From Pelagibacteraceae bacterium (lineage in GTDB: Bacteria; Pseudomonadota; Alphaproteobacteria; Pelagibacterales; Pelagibacteraceae), in NCBI GenBank assembly GCA_008638025.1, contig VTPF01000008.1, positions 1-14,373 on the forward strand: a DNA stretch of 14,373 bases, given 5' to 3'. Both the position numbers and the translations under genes were made by a program. The notes under the pieces are model-generated. The model ran no database searches. It was not told the DNA's origin and saw only the letters and a list, made by a program, of their open reading frames with translations. Below, in pieces: positions 1 through 8,284 of this stretch. Each line of letters opens with the position of its first letter. Position 1 is the first letter of the stretch.

Positions 1-1244
1 GCCATTTTGATCTTATTATTCATATCTTCAATTCTTAAAAGCCTATTATATTTTGTAACTCTTTCAGATCTTGCTAATGATCCTGTTTTAATTTGATTAG
101 AATTTGTAGCTACGGCCAAGTCCGCGATAAATGAATCTTCTGTATCTCCTGATCTATGGGAAATAATTGTATTAAAGGAATTCTTTTGAGCAAGATTTAT
201 AGTATTCAATGTTTCGGTTACCGTGCCTATTTGATTAACTTTAATGAGAATTGCATTGGCAGATTTATTTAAAACTCCTTTTTCAAGTCTTTTTACATTA
301 GTTACAAACAAATCATCACCTACAATTTGAACGTCTTTTCCAATTTTATTAGTAAGACTACTCCATGTGTTCCAGTCATCTTCAAAAATTGGGTCTTCGA
401 TTGACTTAATTGGATATTTTGACACCAATTTCTCGTAATAAGAAATTATGCCTTGCTGGTCTGTTTTAATATTATTTTCAATATGATAATTTATTCCATC
501 ATAAATTTCATTAGCGGCAACATCTAGACATAAATTAAAATCTGTTCCAGGAGTAAATCCACTTTGAATAATTGCTTCTATAATAAAATCTAGGGCGTGC
601 TGATCACTATCTAAAGAGGGGGCAAATCCTCCCTCATCACCTACTGATGTGCTCAATTTTTTTTTATGAAGAAGTTCTTTAAGTTTTTGAATAACCAAAA
701 AAGACATTTGCATACATTCTGAAAAAGTTTTTGCACCATCAGGTCGAATCATAAATTCTTGAATTTTAAGAGAGTTGTTTGCATGTGCGCCACCATTAAT
801 AATATTTAACATGGGGTATGGTAAGAAATAATTTTTATTAACACTTAAGTATTCATATATTTGTTTTTTTTTTGAAATAGCAGCAGCTTTGCAATTTGCA
901 ATTGACACTGCTAAAATCGCATTTGCACCTATATTGGATTTGTTTTCAGTCCCATCCAAAATGATCATTGCATTATCAATTTCTTCCTGTTCAATTGAAT
1001 TTTTACCTTTAAGTTTTGGAAAAATTTTTAAATTTATATTTTCAATAGCTTTAAAAACACTCTTATTGAGATATTTTTCATTAGTATCTCTTAATTCATG
1101 GGCTTCGTGGGATCCTGTAGACGCTCCGGAAGGTACAATAGAAGATCCTAGACTACCATCTTCAAGGATTACCTCTGCTTCGACAGTTGGAAATCCTCTA
1201 CTATCATAAACTTGTCTTGCATAAATTTTATTTATTTTTGACAT
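1..1244 (-). CDS. eno: Enolase (phosphopyruvate hydratase), 3' end cut by window edge
   Basis: Cytoplasmic enzyme interconverting 2-phosphoglycerate and phosphoenolpyruvate with Mg2+. I translated the minus strand by hand: 414 uninterrupted codons from the ATG at 1244-1242, starting MSKINKIYARQVYDSRG, the usual enolase N-terminus. Active-site residues are all present: E204 in GDEGGFAP, metal ligands D241 (CLDVA), E283 (SIEDP) and D310 (VGDD), catalytic K335 (LIKVNQIG), H363 (SHRSGD) and K386 (QIKTGS). The visible end, KYNRLLRIED then about eight residues, matches the family C-terminus, so only about 10 codons and the stop lie beyond position 1. It is the last visible gene of the leftward unit and starts 9 bp after the kdsA stop. 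No Shine-Dalgarno sequence precedes it. Intact as far as seen. Confidence 0.97.
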   Translation of the reverse strand, partial: MSKINKIYARQVYDSRGFPTVEAEVILEDGSLGSSIVPSGASTGSHEAHELRDTNEKYLNKSVFKAIENINLKIFPKLKGKNSIEQEEIDNAMIILDGTENKSNIGANAILAVSIANCKAAAISKKKQIYEYLSVNKNYFLPYPMLNIINGGAHANNSLKIQEFMIRPDGAKTFSECMQMSFLVIQKLKELLHKKKLSTSVGDEGGFAPSLDSDQHALDFIIEAIIQSGFTPGTDFNLCLDVAANEIYDGINYHIENNIKTDQQGIISYYEKLVSKYPIKSIEDPIFEDDWNTWSSLTNKIGKDVQIVGDDLFVTNVKRLEKGVLNKSANAILIKVNQIGTVTETLNTINLAQKNSFNTIISHRSGDTEDSFIADLAVATNSNQIKTGSLARSERVTKYNRLLRIEDMNNKIKM

Positions 1245-1253
1245 TCAAAATAT

Positions 1254-2078
1254 TTATTTTTTTATCAATAAATCAATTTGTTTTAATTTAATTAAAAGTT
1301 TTTCTAAATTATTTATATTAATCATATTAGGTCCATCCGAAGGTGCTTTGTCTGGGTTGTTATGAGTTTCAATAAAAACAGCAGCAACTCCAATGGCAAT
1401 TGCCGCCTTTGATAGTGGCTCAATAAATTCTCTCTGTCCACCACTAGAAGAACCCTTGCCACCCGGTTGCTGAATAGAATGAGTTGAATCAAATATAACT
1501 GGATAACCTAATTTCTTTAATGTTGGGATTGCTCTAAAATCAGAAACGAGAGTATTGTATCCAAAGCTAACGCCTCTTTCGGTAATTAATATATTTTTAT
1601 TTCCTCCTGCTTCAATTTTTTCAACAACATTTTTCATATCCCATGGAGCAAGAAATTGACCTTTTTTGATATTGATAATTTTTCCAGTTTTGGCGGCGGC
1701 CAACAAAAGATCTGTCTGTCTGCATAAAAAAGCTGGGATTTGCAAAATATCAACATACTCAGAAACAATACTGCATTGTTCCGCTGTATGAACATCTGTC
1801 AAAATTGGAATATTAAATTTTTTTTTTAATTTTTTAAAAATTATAAGAGACTTTTTAAGTCCAATTCCTCTTTTTCCTTTTACACTTGTACGATTGGCTT
1901 TATCAAAAGAAGTTTTGTAAATAAAATTAATTTTTAATTTTTTTGAAATTTTGTTTATTTTATCAAGCATCATAAAAGCATGGGATTCGCTTTCTAATTG
2001 GCATGGTCCAGCTATAAGAGTAAATGGTAAATTATTGCCTAATTTTATTTTGCCAATATTAATAATTTTTTGTTTCAT
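1254..2078 (-). CDS. kdsA: 3-deoxy-D-manno-octulosonate 8-phosphate synthase (KDO8P synthase)
   Basis: Condenses phosphoenolpyruvate with arabinose 5-phosphate to Kdo-8-phosphate, the precursor of the Kdo sugars of the LPS inner core; cytoplasmic (beta/alpha)8 barrel. The 274 residues (E. coli 284) show the family motifs: IAGPCQLES (22-30), [45 protein letters not shown], and [17 protein letters not shown] near the C-terminus. Cys26 stands where the metal-independent E. coli enzyme has Asn26. With the His of FDSTH, the Glu of FIETH and the Asp of PSDGP it makes the full ligand set of the metal-dependent class. The start codon overlaps the pyrG stop by 4 bp (ATGA), implying translational coupling. 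eno follows after 9 bp. A coding T10 run (A10 in the mRNA) lies at 1818-1827. Confidence 0.96.
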   Translation of the reverse strand: MKQKIINIGKIKLGNNLPFTLIAGPCQLESESHAFMMLDKINKISKKLKINFIYKTSFDKANRTSVKGKRGIGLKKSLIIFKKLKKKFNIPILTDVHTAEQCSIVSEYVDILQIPAFLCRQTDLLLAAAKTGKIINIKKGQFLAPWDMKNVVEKIEAGGNKNILITERGVSFGYNTLVSDFRAIPTLKKLGYPVIFDSTHSIQQPGGKGSSSGGQREFIEPLSKAAIAIGVAAVFIETHNNPDKAPSDGPNMININNLEKLLIKLKQIDLLIKK

Positions 2079-3691
2079 TTGTATTTGTTAGCAGCAGCAA
2101 TGAATGATGAAAATAACGGATGAGGTGATAAAGGTCTAGATTTAAATTCTGGATGAAACTGAACTCCTATAAACCAGGGGTGTTTTTTTAACTCAATAAC
2201 TTCTGGTAATTTATTATCAGGAGAAACTCCAGAAAAAAACATACCCTTATTTTCAAATTTATTTTTAAAATTTATATTCACTTCATATCTGTGCCTGTGT
2301 CTTTCATTAATTTTAGATTTACCGTATATATTAATAATATGAGATTTGGGTAAAAGTTTAGCAGGATATGATCCCAGCCTCATAGTACCGCCCAAATCTT
2401 TATCAGTACCTTTGTAAAAAACTCCACCTTGTTCCCACTCATTAAGCAACCCTATAACTGGAATGCATTTTTTTGATATTTCGCTTGAATTAGCATTTTT
2501 TATATTAAGTACATTTCTAGCAAATTCAATAACTGCCATTTGCATACCAAAACAAATACCCAAGAAAGGTATCTTATTTATTCTAGCATATTTAATTGCA
2601 GCAATTTTTCCTTCCGTTCCTCTCTTGCCAAATCCTCCGGGTATCAAAATCCCATGAACACCTTTTAATTTATTTTTTATGTCAGAAGGTTTCAAATAGT
2701 CCGATTCTATTCTTATAAGATTTACTTTTAAATTATTTTTAATTCCACCGTGAGTTAAAGCTTCATCTAAAGATTTGTAAGCATCTTTTAAATTCACATA
2801 CTTTCCAATAATTGCAATATTAACAAAATTTTTTGAACTCAAAACAGTGTTTGTAACTTTATACCAAGGTTTTAAATTAGTTTTCTTTTTGGTTTTAACT
2901 TTAAAATAACTTAAGACTTGTTGATCTAATTTTTGTTTACTAAAACTTATTGGAGCTTCATAAATGGTTTTGACATCAATTGTCTCTATTACATTGTCTA
3001 AGGACACATTGCAGAATAATGATATTTTTTTTCTTTGCTCAATAGGTATTGGTCTTTCGCATCTACAAATAATAATATTTGGTTGAATCCCTAAAGATCT
3101 AAGCTCTTTAACAGAATGCTGAGTTGGTTTTGTTTTTATTTCATCAGACGCCTTCATATAAGGAACCAATGTTAAATGGATAAATAAAGAATTTTTTATA
3201 CCATTTTCTATTGCAAATTGCCTAATCGCCTCTAAAAAAGGAAGACTTTCTATATCTCCAACCGTTCCTCCAATTTCACAAATAACAAAATCTTCTTTAT
3301 TAATATCAGTTTTAATAAATTCTTTAATTTGGTTTGTAACATGAGGTATTACTTGAACTGTTTTACCTAAATACAAACCTTTTCTTTCTTTTTTTAAAAT
3401 ATCGCTATAAATTTTTCCAGTAGTGACATTATCGGATTGTTTAGCTGAAATGCCGCTAAATCTTTCATAATGACCTAAATCTAAATCAGTTTCTGCACCG
3501 TCATCTGTTACAAAAACTTCGCCGTGCTGGAAGGGGCTCATTGTTCCAGGATCTATGTTTAAATATGGATCTAATTTTCTTAATCTGACTTTAAACCCTC
3601 TTGATTGAAGCAGATAGGCTAGCGATGCAGAAGATAAACCTTTACCAAGTGATGAAACCACGCCTCCTGTAACGAAAATATAACGAGCCAT
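2075..3691 (-). CDS. pyrG: CTP synthase (glutamine-hydrolysing)
   Basis: Converts UTP to CTP using ATP and glutamine (or ammonia); cytoplasmic, tetrameric in the family. Full length at 538 residues (E. coli 545). The N-terminal amidoligase domain (about 1-270) opens with [20 protein letters not shown], containing the P-loop, followed by [20 protein letters not shown] and the [12 protein letters not shown] region. The C-terminal class I glutamine amidotransferase domain (about 290-538) has the catalytic triad: Cys380 in LGICFGMQ, and His513 and Glu515 in GVQFHPEF. The oxyanion-loop motif PGGFGKRG is at 351-358. The gene ends in an ATGA overlap with kdsA and lies 43 bp after secG. CTP is also the cofactor that activates Kdo, which may be why it sits beside kdsA (inference). 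No key residue is missing. Confidence 0.97.
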   Translation of the reverse strand: MARYIFVTGGVVSSLGKGLSSASLAYLLQSRGFKVRLRKLDPYLNIDPGTMSPFQHGEVFVTDDGAETDLDLGHYERFSGISAKQSDNVTTGKIYSDILKKERKGLYLGKTVQVIPHVTNQIKEFIKTDINKEDFVICEIGGTVGDIESLPFLEAIRQFAIENGIKNSLFIHLTLVPYMKASDEIKTKPTQHSVKELRSLGIQPNIIICRCERPIPIEQRKKISLFCNVSLDNVIETIDVKTIYEAPISFSKQKLDQQVLSYFKVKTKKKTNLKPWYKVTNTVLSSKNFVNIAIIGKYVNLKDAYKSLDEALTHGGIKNNLKVNLIRIESDYLKPSDIKNKLKGVHGILIPGGFGKRGTEGKIAAIKYARINKIPFLGICFGMQMAVIEFARNVLNIKNANSSEISKKCIPVIGLLNEWEQGGVFYKGTDKDLGGTMRLGSYPAKLLPKSHIINIYGKSKINERHRHRYEVNINFKNKFENKGMFFSGVSPDNKLPEVIELKKHPWFIGVQFHPEFKSRPLSPHPLFSSFIAAANKYK

Positions 3692-3734
3692 GGAAGAATG
3701 TTATAGAATACTTTTAATGAATATGAAAGATTTA

Positions 3735-4037
3735 TTACTTAGAGCTTGGTATTTGTGGACCTGTGCTCTTTTTCTCAAGCTTTTCAATTTTATCAATAAT
3801 AGAACCGGAAGGTTTTTCTTTTTTATGAATTATTGTTAGAGAAATACTGGTAATTATAAAAAAAATAGCCATTAAAGAAGTAAACTTGGTTAAAAAATCA
3901 GCTGCTGATCTTGAAGACATTAAATTATCATTGCCCGCCCCAATACCCAGGGCACCACCCTCTGATCTTTGCAAAAGGACGGAACCAATTAAAAGAATAG
4001 CGATTATTACATGAATAATTAAAATTATATTTTCCAT
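3735..4037 (-). CDS. secG: Preprotein translocase subunit SecG
   Basis: Small inner-membrane subunit of the SecYEG channel that assists SecA-driven export. The 100-residue protein has two hydrophobic segments (about 3-21 and 53-71) joined by a loop with the SecG signature GSVLLQRSEGGALGIG (18-33). A polar, Lys-rich C-terminal tail (72-100) follows. This layout, with both termini on the same side of the membrane, is that of the family. It sits 8 bp after tpiA and 43 bp before pyrG on the same strand. tpiA-secG-pyrG is a common alphaproteobacterial order, so co-transcription is likely. No Shine-Dalgarno sequence is visible before the ATG. Confidence 0.93.
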   Translation of the reverse strand: MENIILIIHVIIAILLIGSVLLQRSEGGALGIGAGNDNLMSSRSAADFLTKFTSLMAIFFIITSISLTIIHKKEKPSGSIIDKIEKLEKKSTGPQIPSSK

Positions 4038-4045
4038 TTCAAATG

Positions 4046-4804
4046 CTAAGTATAATAATTTCTAATTATTTCAATAAAATTCTTTGCTTTAAGAGACGCT
4101 CCACCAACTAAAAAACCCGAACAATTACTAATAAGCTTTAAATTATTAATATTGTCAGCAGAAACAGAGCCACCATAAAGAATTTTTGCAGTATTAATTT
4201 TATAATTGTCTTTTAAGTACTGTTTTAAGAAAGAAAAAATTTTATTTAAATATTTTTCATTTGGAACTAACCCAGTTCCAATAGACCAAATTGGCTCATA
4301 AGCAAAAATTAGATTATTAAAATTTAAATTTTTAACAAGAGATTTTGATAATTGTTTTTTTAAAATATTAATTGCATTATTTTTTTTATAATCTTGCAAA
4401 GACTCCCCTATGCAAAAAATAATTTTTAAATTAGTCTTATTAGCTGAGATAATTTTTTTTTTAATAGTATCAAAATTATCTCCTTTCGCTCTTTTTTCAG
4501 AATGACCGATAAGCACAAATTTAGCACCACCTAATTTTACCATTTTTGGACTTACAGAGCCAGTTTGTGGACCAAAATCTAATTGCGTAACTGAAATATC
4601 TTGAGCGCCAAAATTTAATAATTTTGATGTATTTTTTTTGCTAAAGTAAGTTAATAAAGACATTGGTGGACAATAAACTATAATTTTTTTAAACTGTTTG
4701 TACTTATCGCTCAAAAAAGCCCCTACTTTATTAATTTCTTTATAGTTTTTTGGCAGTCCATTCATTTTCCAATTTGCAATAAAGAATGTAGTTTTCGAAG
4801 ACAT
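4046..4804 (-). CDS. tpiA: Triose-phosphate isomerase
   Basis: Interconverts dihydroxyacetone phosphate and glyceraldehyde 3-phosphate; cytoplasmic dimeric (beta/alpha)8 barrel. 252 residues, the normal family length. Catalytic residues are in place: Lys13 in ANWKMNG, His101 in IGHSEKR, Glu170 in AYEPIWSIGTG. The phosphate-binding YGGSVSADN is at 210-218. Oddities: the loop usually reading TGE is TGS (81-83), and the usual HSERR is HSEKR (101-105). These two positions form an intersubunit salt bridge in well-studied TIMs (established knowledge as I recall it). Catalysis should be unaffected. It is the first gene of the leftward unit and probably carries the promoter for secG-pyrG-kdsA-eno in the 44-bp gap before it. 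A coding T10 run occurs at 4453-4462. Confidence 0.97.
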   Translation of the reverse strand: MSSKTTFFIANWKMNGLPKNYKEINKVGAFLSDKYKQFKKIIVYCPPMSLLTYFSKKNTSKLLNFGAQDISVTQLDFGPQTGSVSPKMVKLGGAKFVLIGHSEKRAKGDNFDTIKKKIISANKTNLKIIFCIGESLQDYKKNNAINILKKQLSKSLVKNLNFNNLIFAYEPIWSIGTGLVPNEKYLNKIFSFLKQYLKDNYKINTAKILYGGSVSADNINNLKLISNCSGFLVGGASLKAKNFIEIIRNYYT

Positions 4805-4848
4805 AAAGGTTTTTTTAATCTATTAATCTAACTTTTTAAACAAATAAA
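4805..4848. promoter_or_regulatory. Divergent tpiA/ppiD intergenic promoter region
   Basis: These 44 bp are the only DNA between two divergently transcribed units, so promoters for both probably lie here or reach into the coding ends (inference). It is very AT-rich and holds a tandem 8-bp repeat. No convincing -35/-10 pair stands out on either strand. The plus-strand element TATTAAT at 4821-4827 is a weak -10 candidate for ppiD. Neither start has a Shine-Dalgarno sequence. Confidence 0.5.
4815..4830. repeat. Tandem direct repeat, 2 x TTAATCTA
   Basis: Two perfect, adjacent copies of the octamer TTAATCTA fill 4815-4822 and 4823-4830, in the middle of the divergent tpiA/ppiD gap. They could be paired half-sites for a regulator shared by both units, or a chance duplication in AT-rich DNA; the sequence alone does not decide. 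Confidence 0.6.
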
Positions 4849-6273
4849 ATGAGAAAAGCATTAATTTCGTTATCTAAAAATATATTAATTAAGGCTCTGA
4901 TCCTTGTAATCATAGCTGTATTTGCACTATGGGGTATTGGAGATATGTTCAGTGGGGGAAAAAATAATGTCATTGCTGAAATTTCTGGAAAAAATATTTA
5001 TACTCAAGAATTCGCTGATGAGCTTAGACAGGAAATGCAAATACAAAATATTTCTAATGGAAAAGACATATTAAAAAATAATTTACATACAAAAGTTTTA
5101 AATAATATTATTTCCGATAAAATAATTGAACTTTACGCAAGTGAAGAAGGAATTATTATAAACGACATAGCATTAGCAAATTTTTTAAAACAAATTCCTG
5201 AATTCCAAGAAAATAACCAGTTTTCAAGAACAAAATACGAAAAATATTTATTGCAAAATAATATAACAAGTGCTGACTTTGAAAAAAATTATAAAAAAAA
5301 TTTATTAAAACAATTGGTTATAGACAGCCAAATACAAGGTGTTTCAGCAACTAAATATCATACAAAACTTGTAAAAGATTATTATTCGAAACAAGCATCG
5401 ATAAGTTATATTGATTTAAAAAATATCTATGAAAAATACACACCTCAGGTCGGAGAGATAAAAAATTATTACGATAAAAAACCTTTTTATACTGATGAGT
5501 TTAGAAGTGTCAAATACTCTATTATAAATTTAAAAAATAACGAAAATGAAGATACATTTTTTAAAAAAATTTCATCAATTGAAAATCTTGTTCTATCCAA
5601 TAAAACTTTTAAAGAAATAACAGAACAATTCTCATTAAATATTGAAATTAGTCCTCATTTTAATGTTAATGGAATTGATATTAATGGCAAAAATGTAGCG
5701 ATTGATAAAAATATTATTACAAAAACTTTCTCATTAAATGATCAGGTGCATACTGATTTTGTTGAAATAACAGGAAAGTTTTATCTTTTATCAATAAATA
5801 AAATTATTCCAAAAAAAATAAAACCTTTGGATGAAACAACCAAGAAACAAATTTCAGAAATTATATCTGAAGAAAGACTGCAAGAAAAAATTAATAAACT
5901 AAAATCAAATAAAAATAATAAAAAAATATTTGAAGAAATATTTGAAAAAAAGAACAAGTTTAAAAAAAGCCTATTTATAAATTCAAGATTTGATAAAAAT
6001 CTATTTTTTTCATTTAATCAAGTTCAGGAAATACTAGAATTAAATAATGATGATTTTCTTATTGTTCAAAATAATGATAGTTACTTAGTTAAAATAGAAA
6101 AAATTTCTTTCAATGACAAGGTAACAAGTAATGAAATGAACAATCTGTTTCAAAAACAAGTTTTAAAAAATTTTCAAGACCAAATTTTAATTACTTTTGA
6201 TAAATTTTTAAATCAACGTTATCAAATTAAAATAAATCAAAAAGTTTTAGACAGAATAATAAACTCCTTTTAA
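4849..6273 (+). CDS. ppiD: PpiD/SurA-like membrane-anchored periplasmic chaperone (peptidylprolyl isomerase family)
   Basis: Likely a periplasmic folding factor held in the inner membrane near the Sec channel. The 474 residues begin with a short basic N-terminus and one membrane anchor (about 10-31, with the ALWGIGD motif typical of alphaproteobacterial PpiD). A SurA-N-like chaperone domain (about 36-175) follows, including the PEFQENNQFSRTKYEKYL region that aligns with E. coli PpiD. Residues about 180-330 correspond to the parvulin region, but I cannot find the GG-LG or FG-H type motifs, so isomerase activity is doubtful. The rest is Lys/Asn/Phe-rich. It is short beside E. coli PpiD (623 residues). 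Its TAA stop overlaps the trpE start by 1 bp (TAATG), so it heads the trp unit. The family assignment is firm; the name ppiD is less so. Confidence 0.8.
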   Translation: MRKALISLSKNILIKALILVIIAVFALWGIGDMFSGGKNNVIAEISGKNIYTQEFADELRQEMQIQNISNGKDILKNNLHTKVLNNIISDKIIELYASEEGIIINDIALANFLKQIPEFQENNQFSRTKYEKYLLQNNITSADFEKNYKKNLLKQLVIDSQIQGVSATKYHTKLVKDYYSKQASISYIDLKNIYEKYTPQVGEIKNYYDKKPFYTDEFRSVKYSIINLKNNENEDTFFKKISSIENLVLSNKTFKEITEQFSLNIEISPHFNVNGIDINGKNVAIDKNIITKTFSLNDQVHTDFVEITGKFYLLSINKIIPKKIKPLDETTKKQISEIISEERLQEKINKLKSNKNNKKIFEEIFEKKNKFKKSLFINSRFDKNLFFSFNQVQEILELNNDDFLIVQNNDSYLVKIEKISFNDKVTSNEMNNLFQKQVLKNFQDQILITFDKFLNQRYQIKINQKVLDRIINSF

Positions 6274-7718
6274 TGTTACGGTTTAATAGCTTCAACAACT
6301 TTATCAAAAACTATAAAAAAAATAAATTTTCTTTAGTTTATGGTTTTGAAACTAATGCCTCTTTGTCAAAAATTAACAATTTAATTAGTGTTATTTTGAA
6401 TAAAAAAAATAGTTTTGTTTTTGAATCTGTTGAGAAGGCTATTCATAGAGGAAGATATAGCATTTTTGGATACGATTCTGATAAAACTTATGAAATCAAA
6501 AATAATCAAATATACATAGATGGAAAAAGAATTTTAAATTCAAAACCATATGAATACCTCAAAAAATTAATTAAAAAATTTGATTATAAATTACCTAAAA
6601 ATTTACCAAAAATGTCTCTGATGCTTATTGGTTATTTTGGTTATGATATAATAAGATTTATAGAAAAAATTCCCAATAATACAAAAGATGATTTGAAGAT
6701 TCCCGATGTAAGATTACAAAGACCAAGAAAAATAATTATTCATGATAACTTAAAAAGCAAAATTTTTTATATATCATGTGACTTCAATATTAAAAAAATT
6801 TCCCAAAAAAGTTACGAAATTGAAAAAAAAAGATTACTAAATTTAAACAATGAAGTTTCTAATTATAAACAAGAAAAATTTTATGAAACTAAAGCTATTA
6901 AAATTAAAGTAAAAAGCAATATATCAAAAAAAATATTTTTAAAAAATGTGTTAGCCGCTAAAAAATATATTTATTCAGGTGATATTTTTCAAGTTGTGCT
7001 AAGTCAAAGGTTTGAAGCTCCTTTACTTAAAAATCCAATTGACATATATAAAAAAATTAGAATTACTAACCCTTCTCCTTTTCTTTATTTTATTAACTAT
7101 AATGATTTTCAAATTATTGGCAGCAGTCCAGAAATTTTAGTACGTGTAAAAAATTCAAAAATTACTATTAGACCTATTGCAGGAACTAGACCCAGAGGAA
7201 AAAACACAAAAGAAGATAATAAATTAAAAAAAGAGTTGCTATCTGATCCTAAAGAAATGGCAGAGCATTTAATGTTACTGGACCTTGGTAGAAATGACGT
7301 GGGAAAATTTGCAAAAATTGGATCTGTTAAAGTTGATAGTCAATTTGCTATAGAAAAGTACTCTCATGTAATGCACATAGTATCAAATGTCACAGGAAAA
7401 TTTAATAACAAAGATTCCCTTATGGATGTTTTGCTATCAGGTTTTCCAGCGGGTACTGTATCTGGCGCTCCTAAAATTCGAGCGATGGAAATTATAGATG
7501 AATTGGAAAAAACTAGAAGAAAGCTATACGCTGGTGGTATTGGATATTTTTCTCCAAATAATAATATGGATACCTGTATCGCTTTAAGAACCGCACTTAT
7601 AAAAAATAACAAGGTTTATGTTCAGGCTGGTGCGGGAATAGTTGCGGATAGTATTCCTGAAAAAGAATATCAAGAAACTGTAAATAAAGCCAAAGCATTA
7701 ATTGAAGCAATACAATAA
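6273..7718 (+). CDS. trpE: Anthranilate synthase component I
   Basis: Converts chorismate to anthranilate using ammonia delivered by TrpG; first committed step of tryptophan synthesis. 481 residues. The chorismate-binding core carries GSSPE (283-287), PIAGTRPRG (301-309), HLMLLDLGRND (332-342), PAGTVSGAPK (392-401) and QAGAGIVADS (451-460). The N-terminal domain keeps a version of the tryptophan-sensing LLES motif, FVFES at 48-52, followed by RYSIFG (61-66). Feedback inhibition by tryptophan is therefore probable, and this also argues for TrpE over PabB. It overlaps ppiD and trpG by 1 bp each (TAATG at both junctions), which indicates coupled translation, and it has no leader or attenuator space of its own. 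The protein contains no tryptophan. It is separate from TrpG, not fused as in some rhizobia. Confidence 0.95.
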   Translation: MLRFNSFNNFIKNYKKNKFSLVYGFETNASLSKINNLISVILNKKNSFVFESVEKAIHRGRYSIFGYDSDKTYEIKNNQIYIDGKRILNSKPYEYLKKLIKKFDYKLPKNLPKMSLMLIGYFGYDIIRFIEKIPNNTKDDLKIPDVRLQRPRKIIIHDNLKSKIFYISCDFNIKKISQKSYEIEKKRLLNLNNEVSNYKQEKFYETKAIKIKVKSNISKKIFLKNVLAAKKYIYSGDIFQVVLSQRFEAPLLKNPIDIYKKIRITNPSPFLYFINYNDFQIIGSSPEILVRVKNSKITIRPIAGTRPRGKNTKEDNKLKKELLSDPKEMAEHLMLLDLGRNDVGKFAKIGSVKVDSQFAIEKYSHVMHIVSNVTGKFNNKDSLMDVLLSGFPAGTVSGAPKIRAMEIIDELEKTRRKLYAGGIGYFSPNNNMDTCIALRTALIKNNKVYVQAGAGIVADSIPEKEYQETVNKAKALIEAIQ

Positions 7719-8281
7719 TGATCAAAGTATGTCTTATAGATAATTATGACAGTTTTACTTACAATGTATTTCATTACCTCTCTGAACTAAATTGCAAAGT
7801 AACAGTTGTCAGAAATGATAAATTTAAAATTAGTTTTCTTAAACAATTTGATAAAATTGTAATTTCACCTGGACCAGGGAACCCAAGTCAAGCTGGTTTA
7901 TGTCTTGAAGTTATTAGAGAATTTATAGATAAAAAACCAATTTTTGGTATCTGTCTAGGTCACCAAATAATAGCTCAAGCCCTGGGTGGAAAAATAATTA
8001 AAGCTAATAAAATGATGCATGGAAAAATAAGTAAAATTAAAATTTTTAAATCAAAAATATTCAATGATATTCCCAAATATATAAATGGAACCAGATATCA
8101 TAGCTTAATTATCAATCCAAAAACAATGCCAAAAGAATTAAGCGTTACTGCAATTACCAAGGATAATGTTATTATGGGTATATCACACAATAAATACGAT
8201 GTTCACGGAATACAATTCCACCCTGAGAGTATTAAAACCAATTATGGTAGAAAAATAATTAAAAATTTTTTAAAAGACTAA
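7718..8281 (+). CDS. trpG: Anthranilate synthase component II (glutamine amidotransferase)
   Basis: Releases ammonia from glutamine for TrpE. A 187-residue standalone class I amidotransferase with N-terminal CLIDNYDSFTYN (5-16), oxyanion-loop PGPGNP (51-56), nucleophile Cys79 in FGICLGHQ, and His168/Glu170 in GIQFHPES. Coupled to trpE through a 1-bp TAATG overlap; trpD starts 3 bp after its stop. TrpG and PabA cannot be told apart by motif, and in many bacteria one protein serves both anthranilate and 4-amino-4-deoxychorismate synthesis. Context makes the tryptophan role certain, and a second role in folate synthesis is possible but not shown here. It contains no tryptophan residue. Confidence 0.94.
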   Translation: MIKVCLIDNYDSFTYNVFHYLSELNCKVTVVRNDKFKISFLKQFDKIVISPGPGNPSQAGLCLEVIREFIDKKPIFGICLGHQIIAQALGGKIIKANKMMHGKISKIKIFKSKIFNDIPKYINGTRYHSLIINPKTMPKELSVTAITKDNVIMGISHNKYDVHGIQFHPESIKTNYGRKIIKNFLKD

Positions 8282-8284
8282 ATT

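Noticed and set aside
889..1209. Plus-strand open frame of 106 codons
   Set aside because: Antisense to the conserved N-terminal part of eno; no family resemblance.
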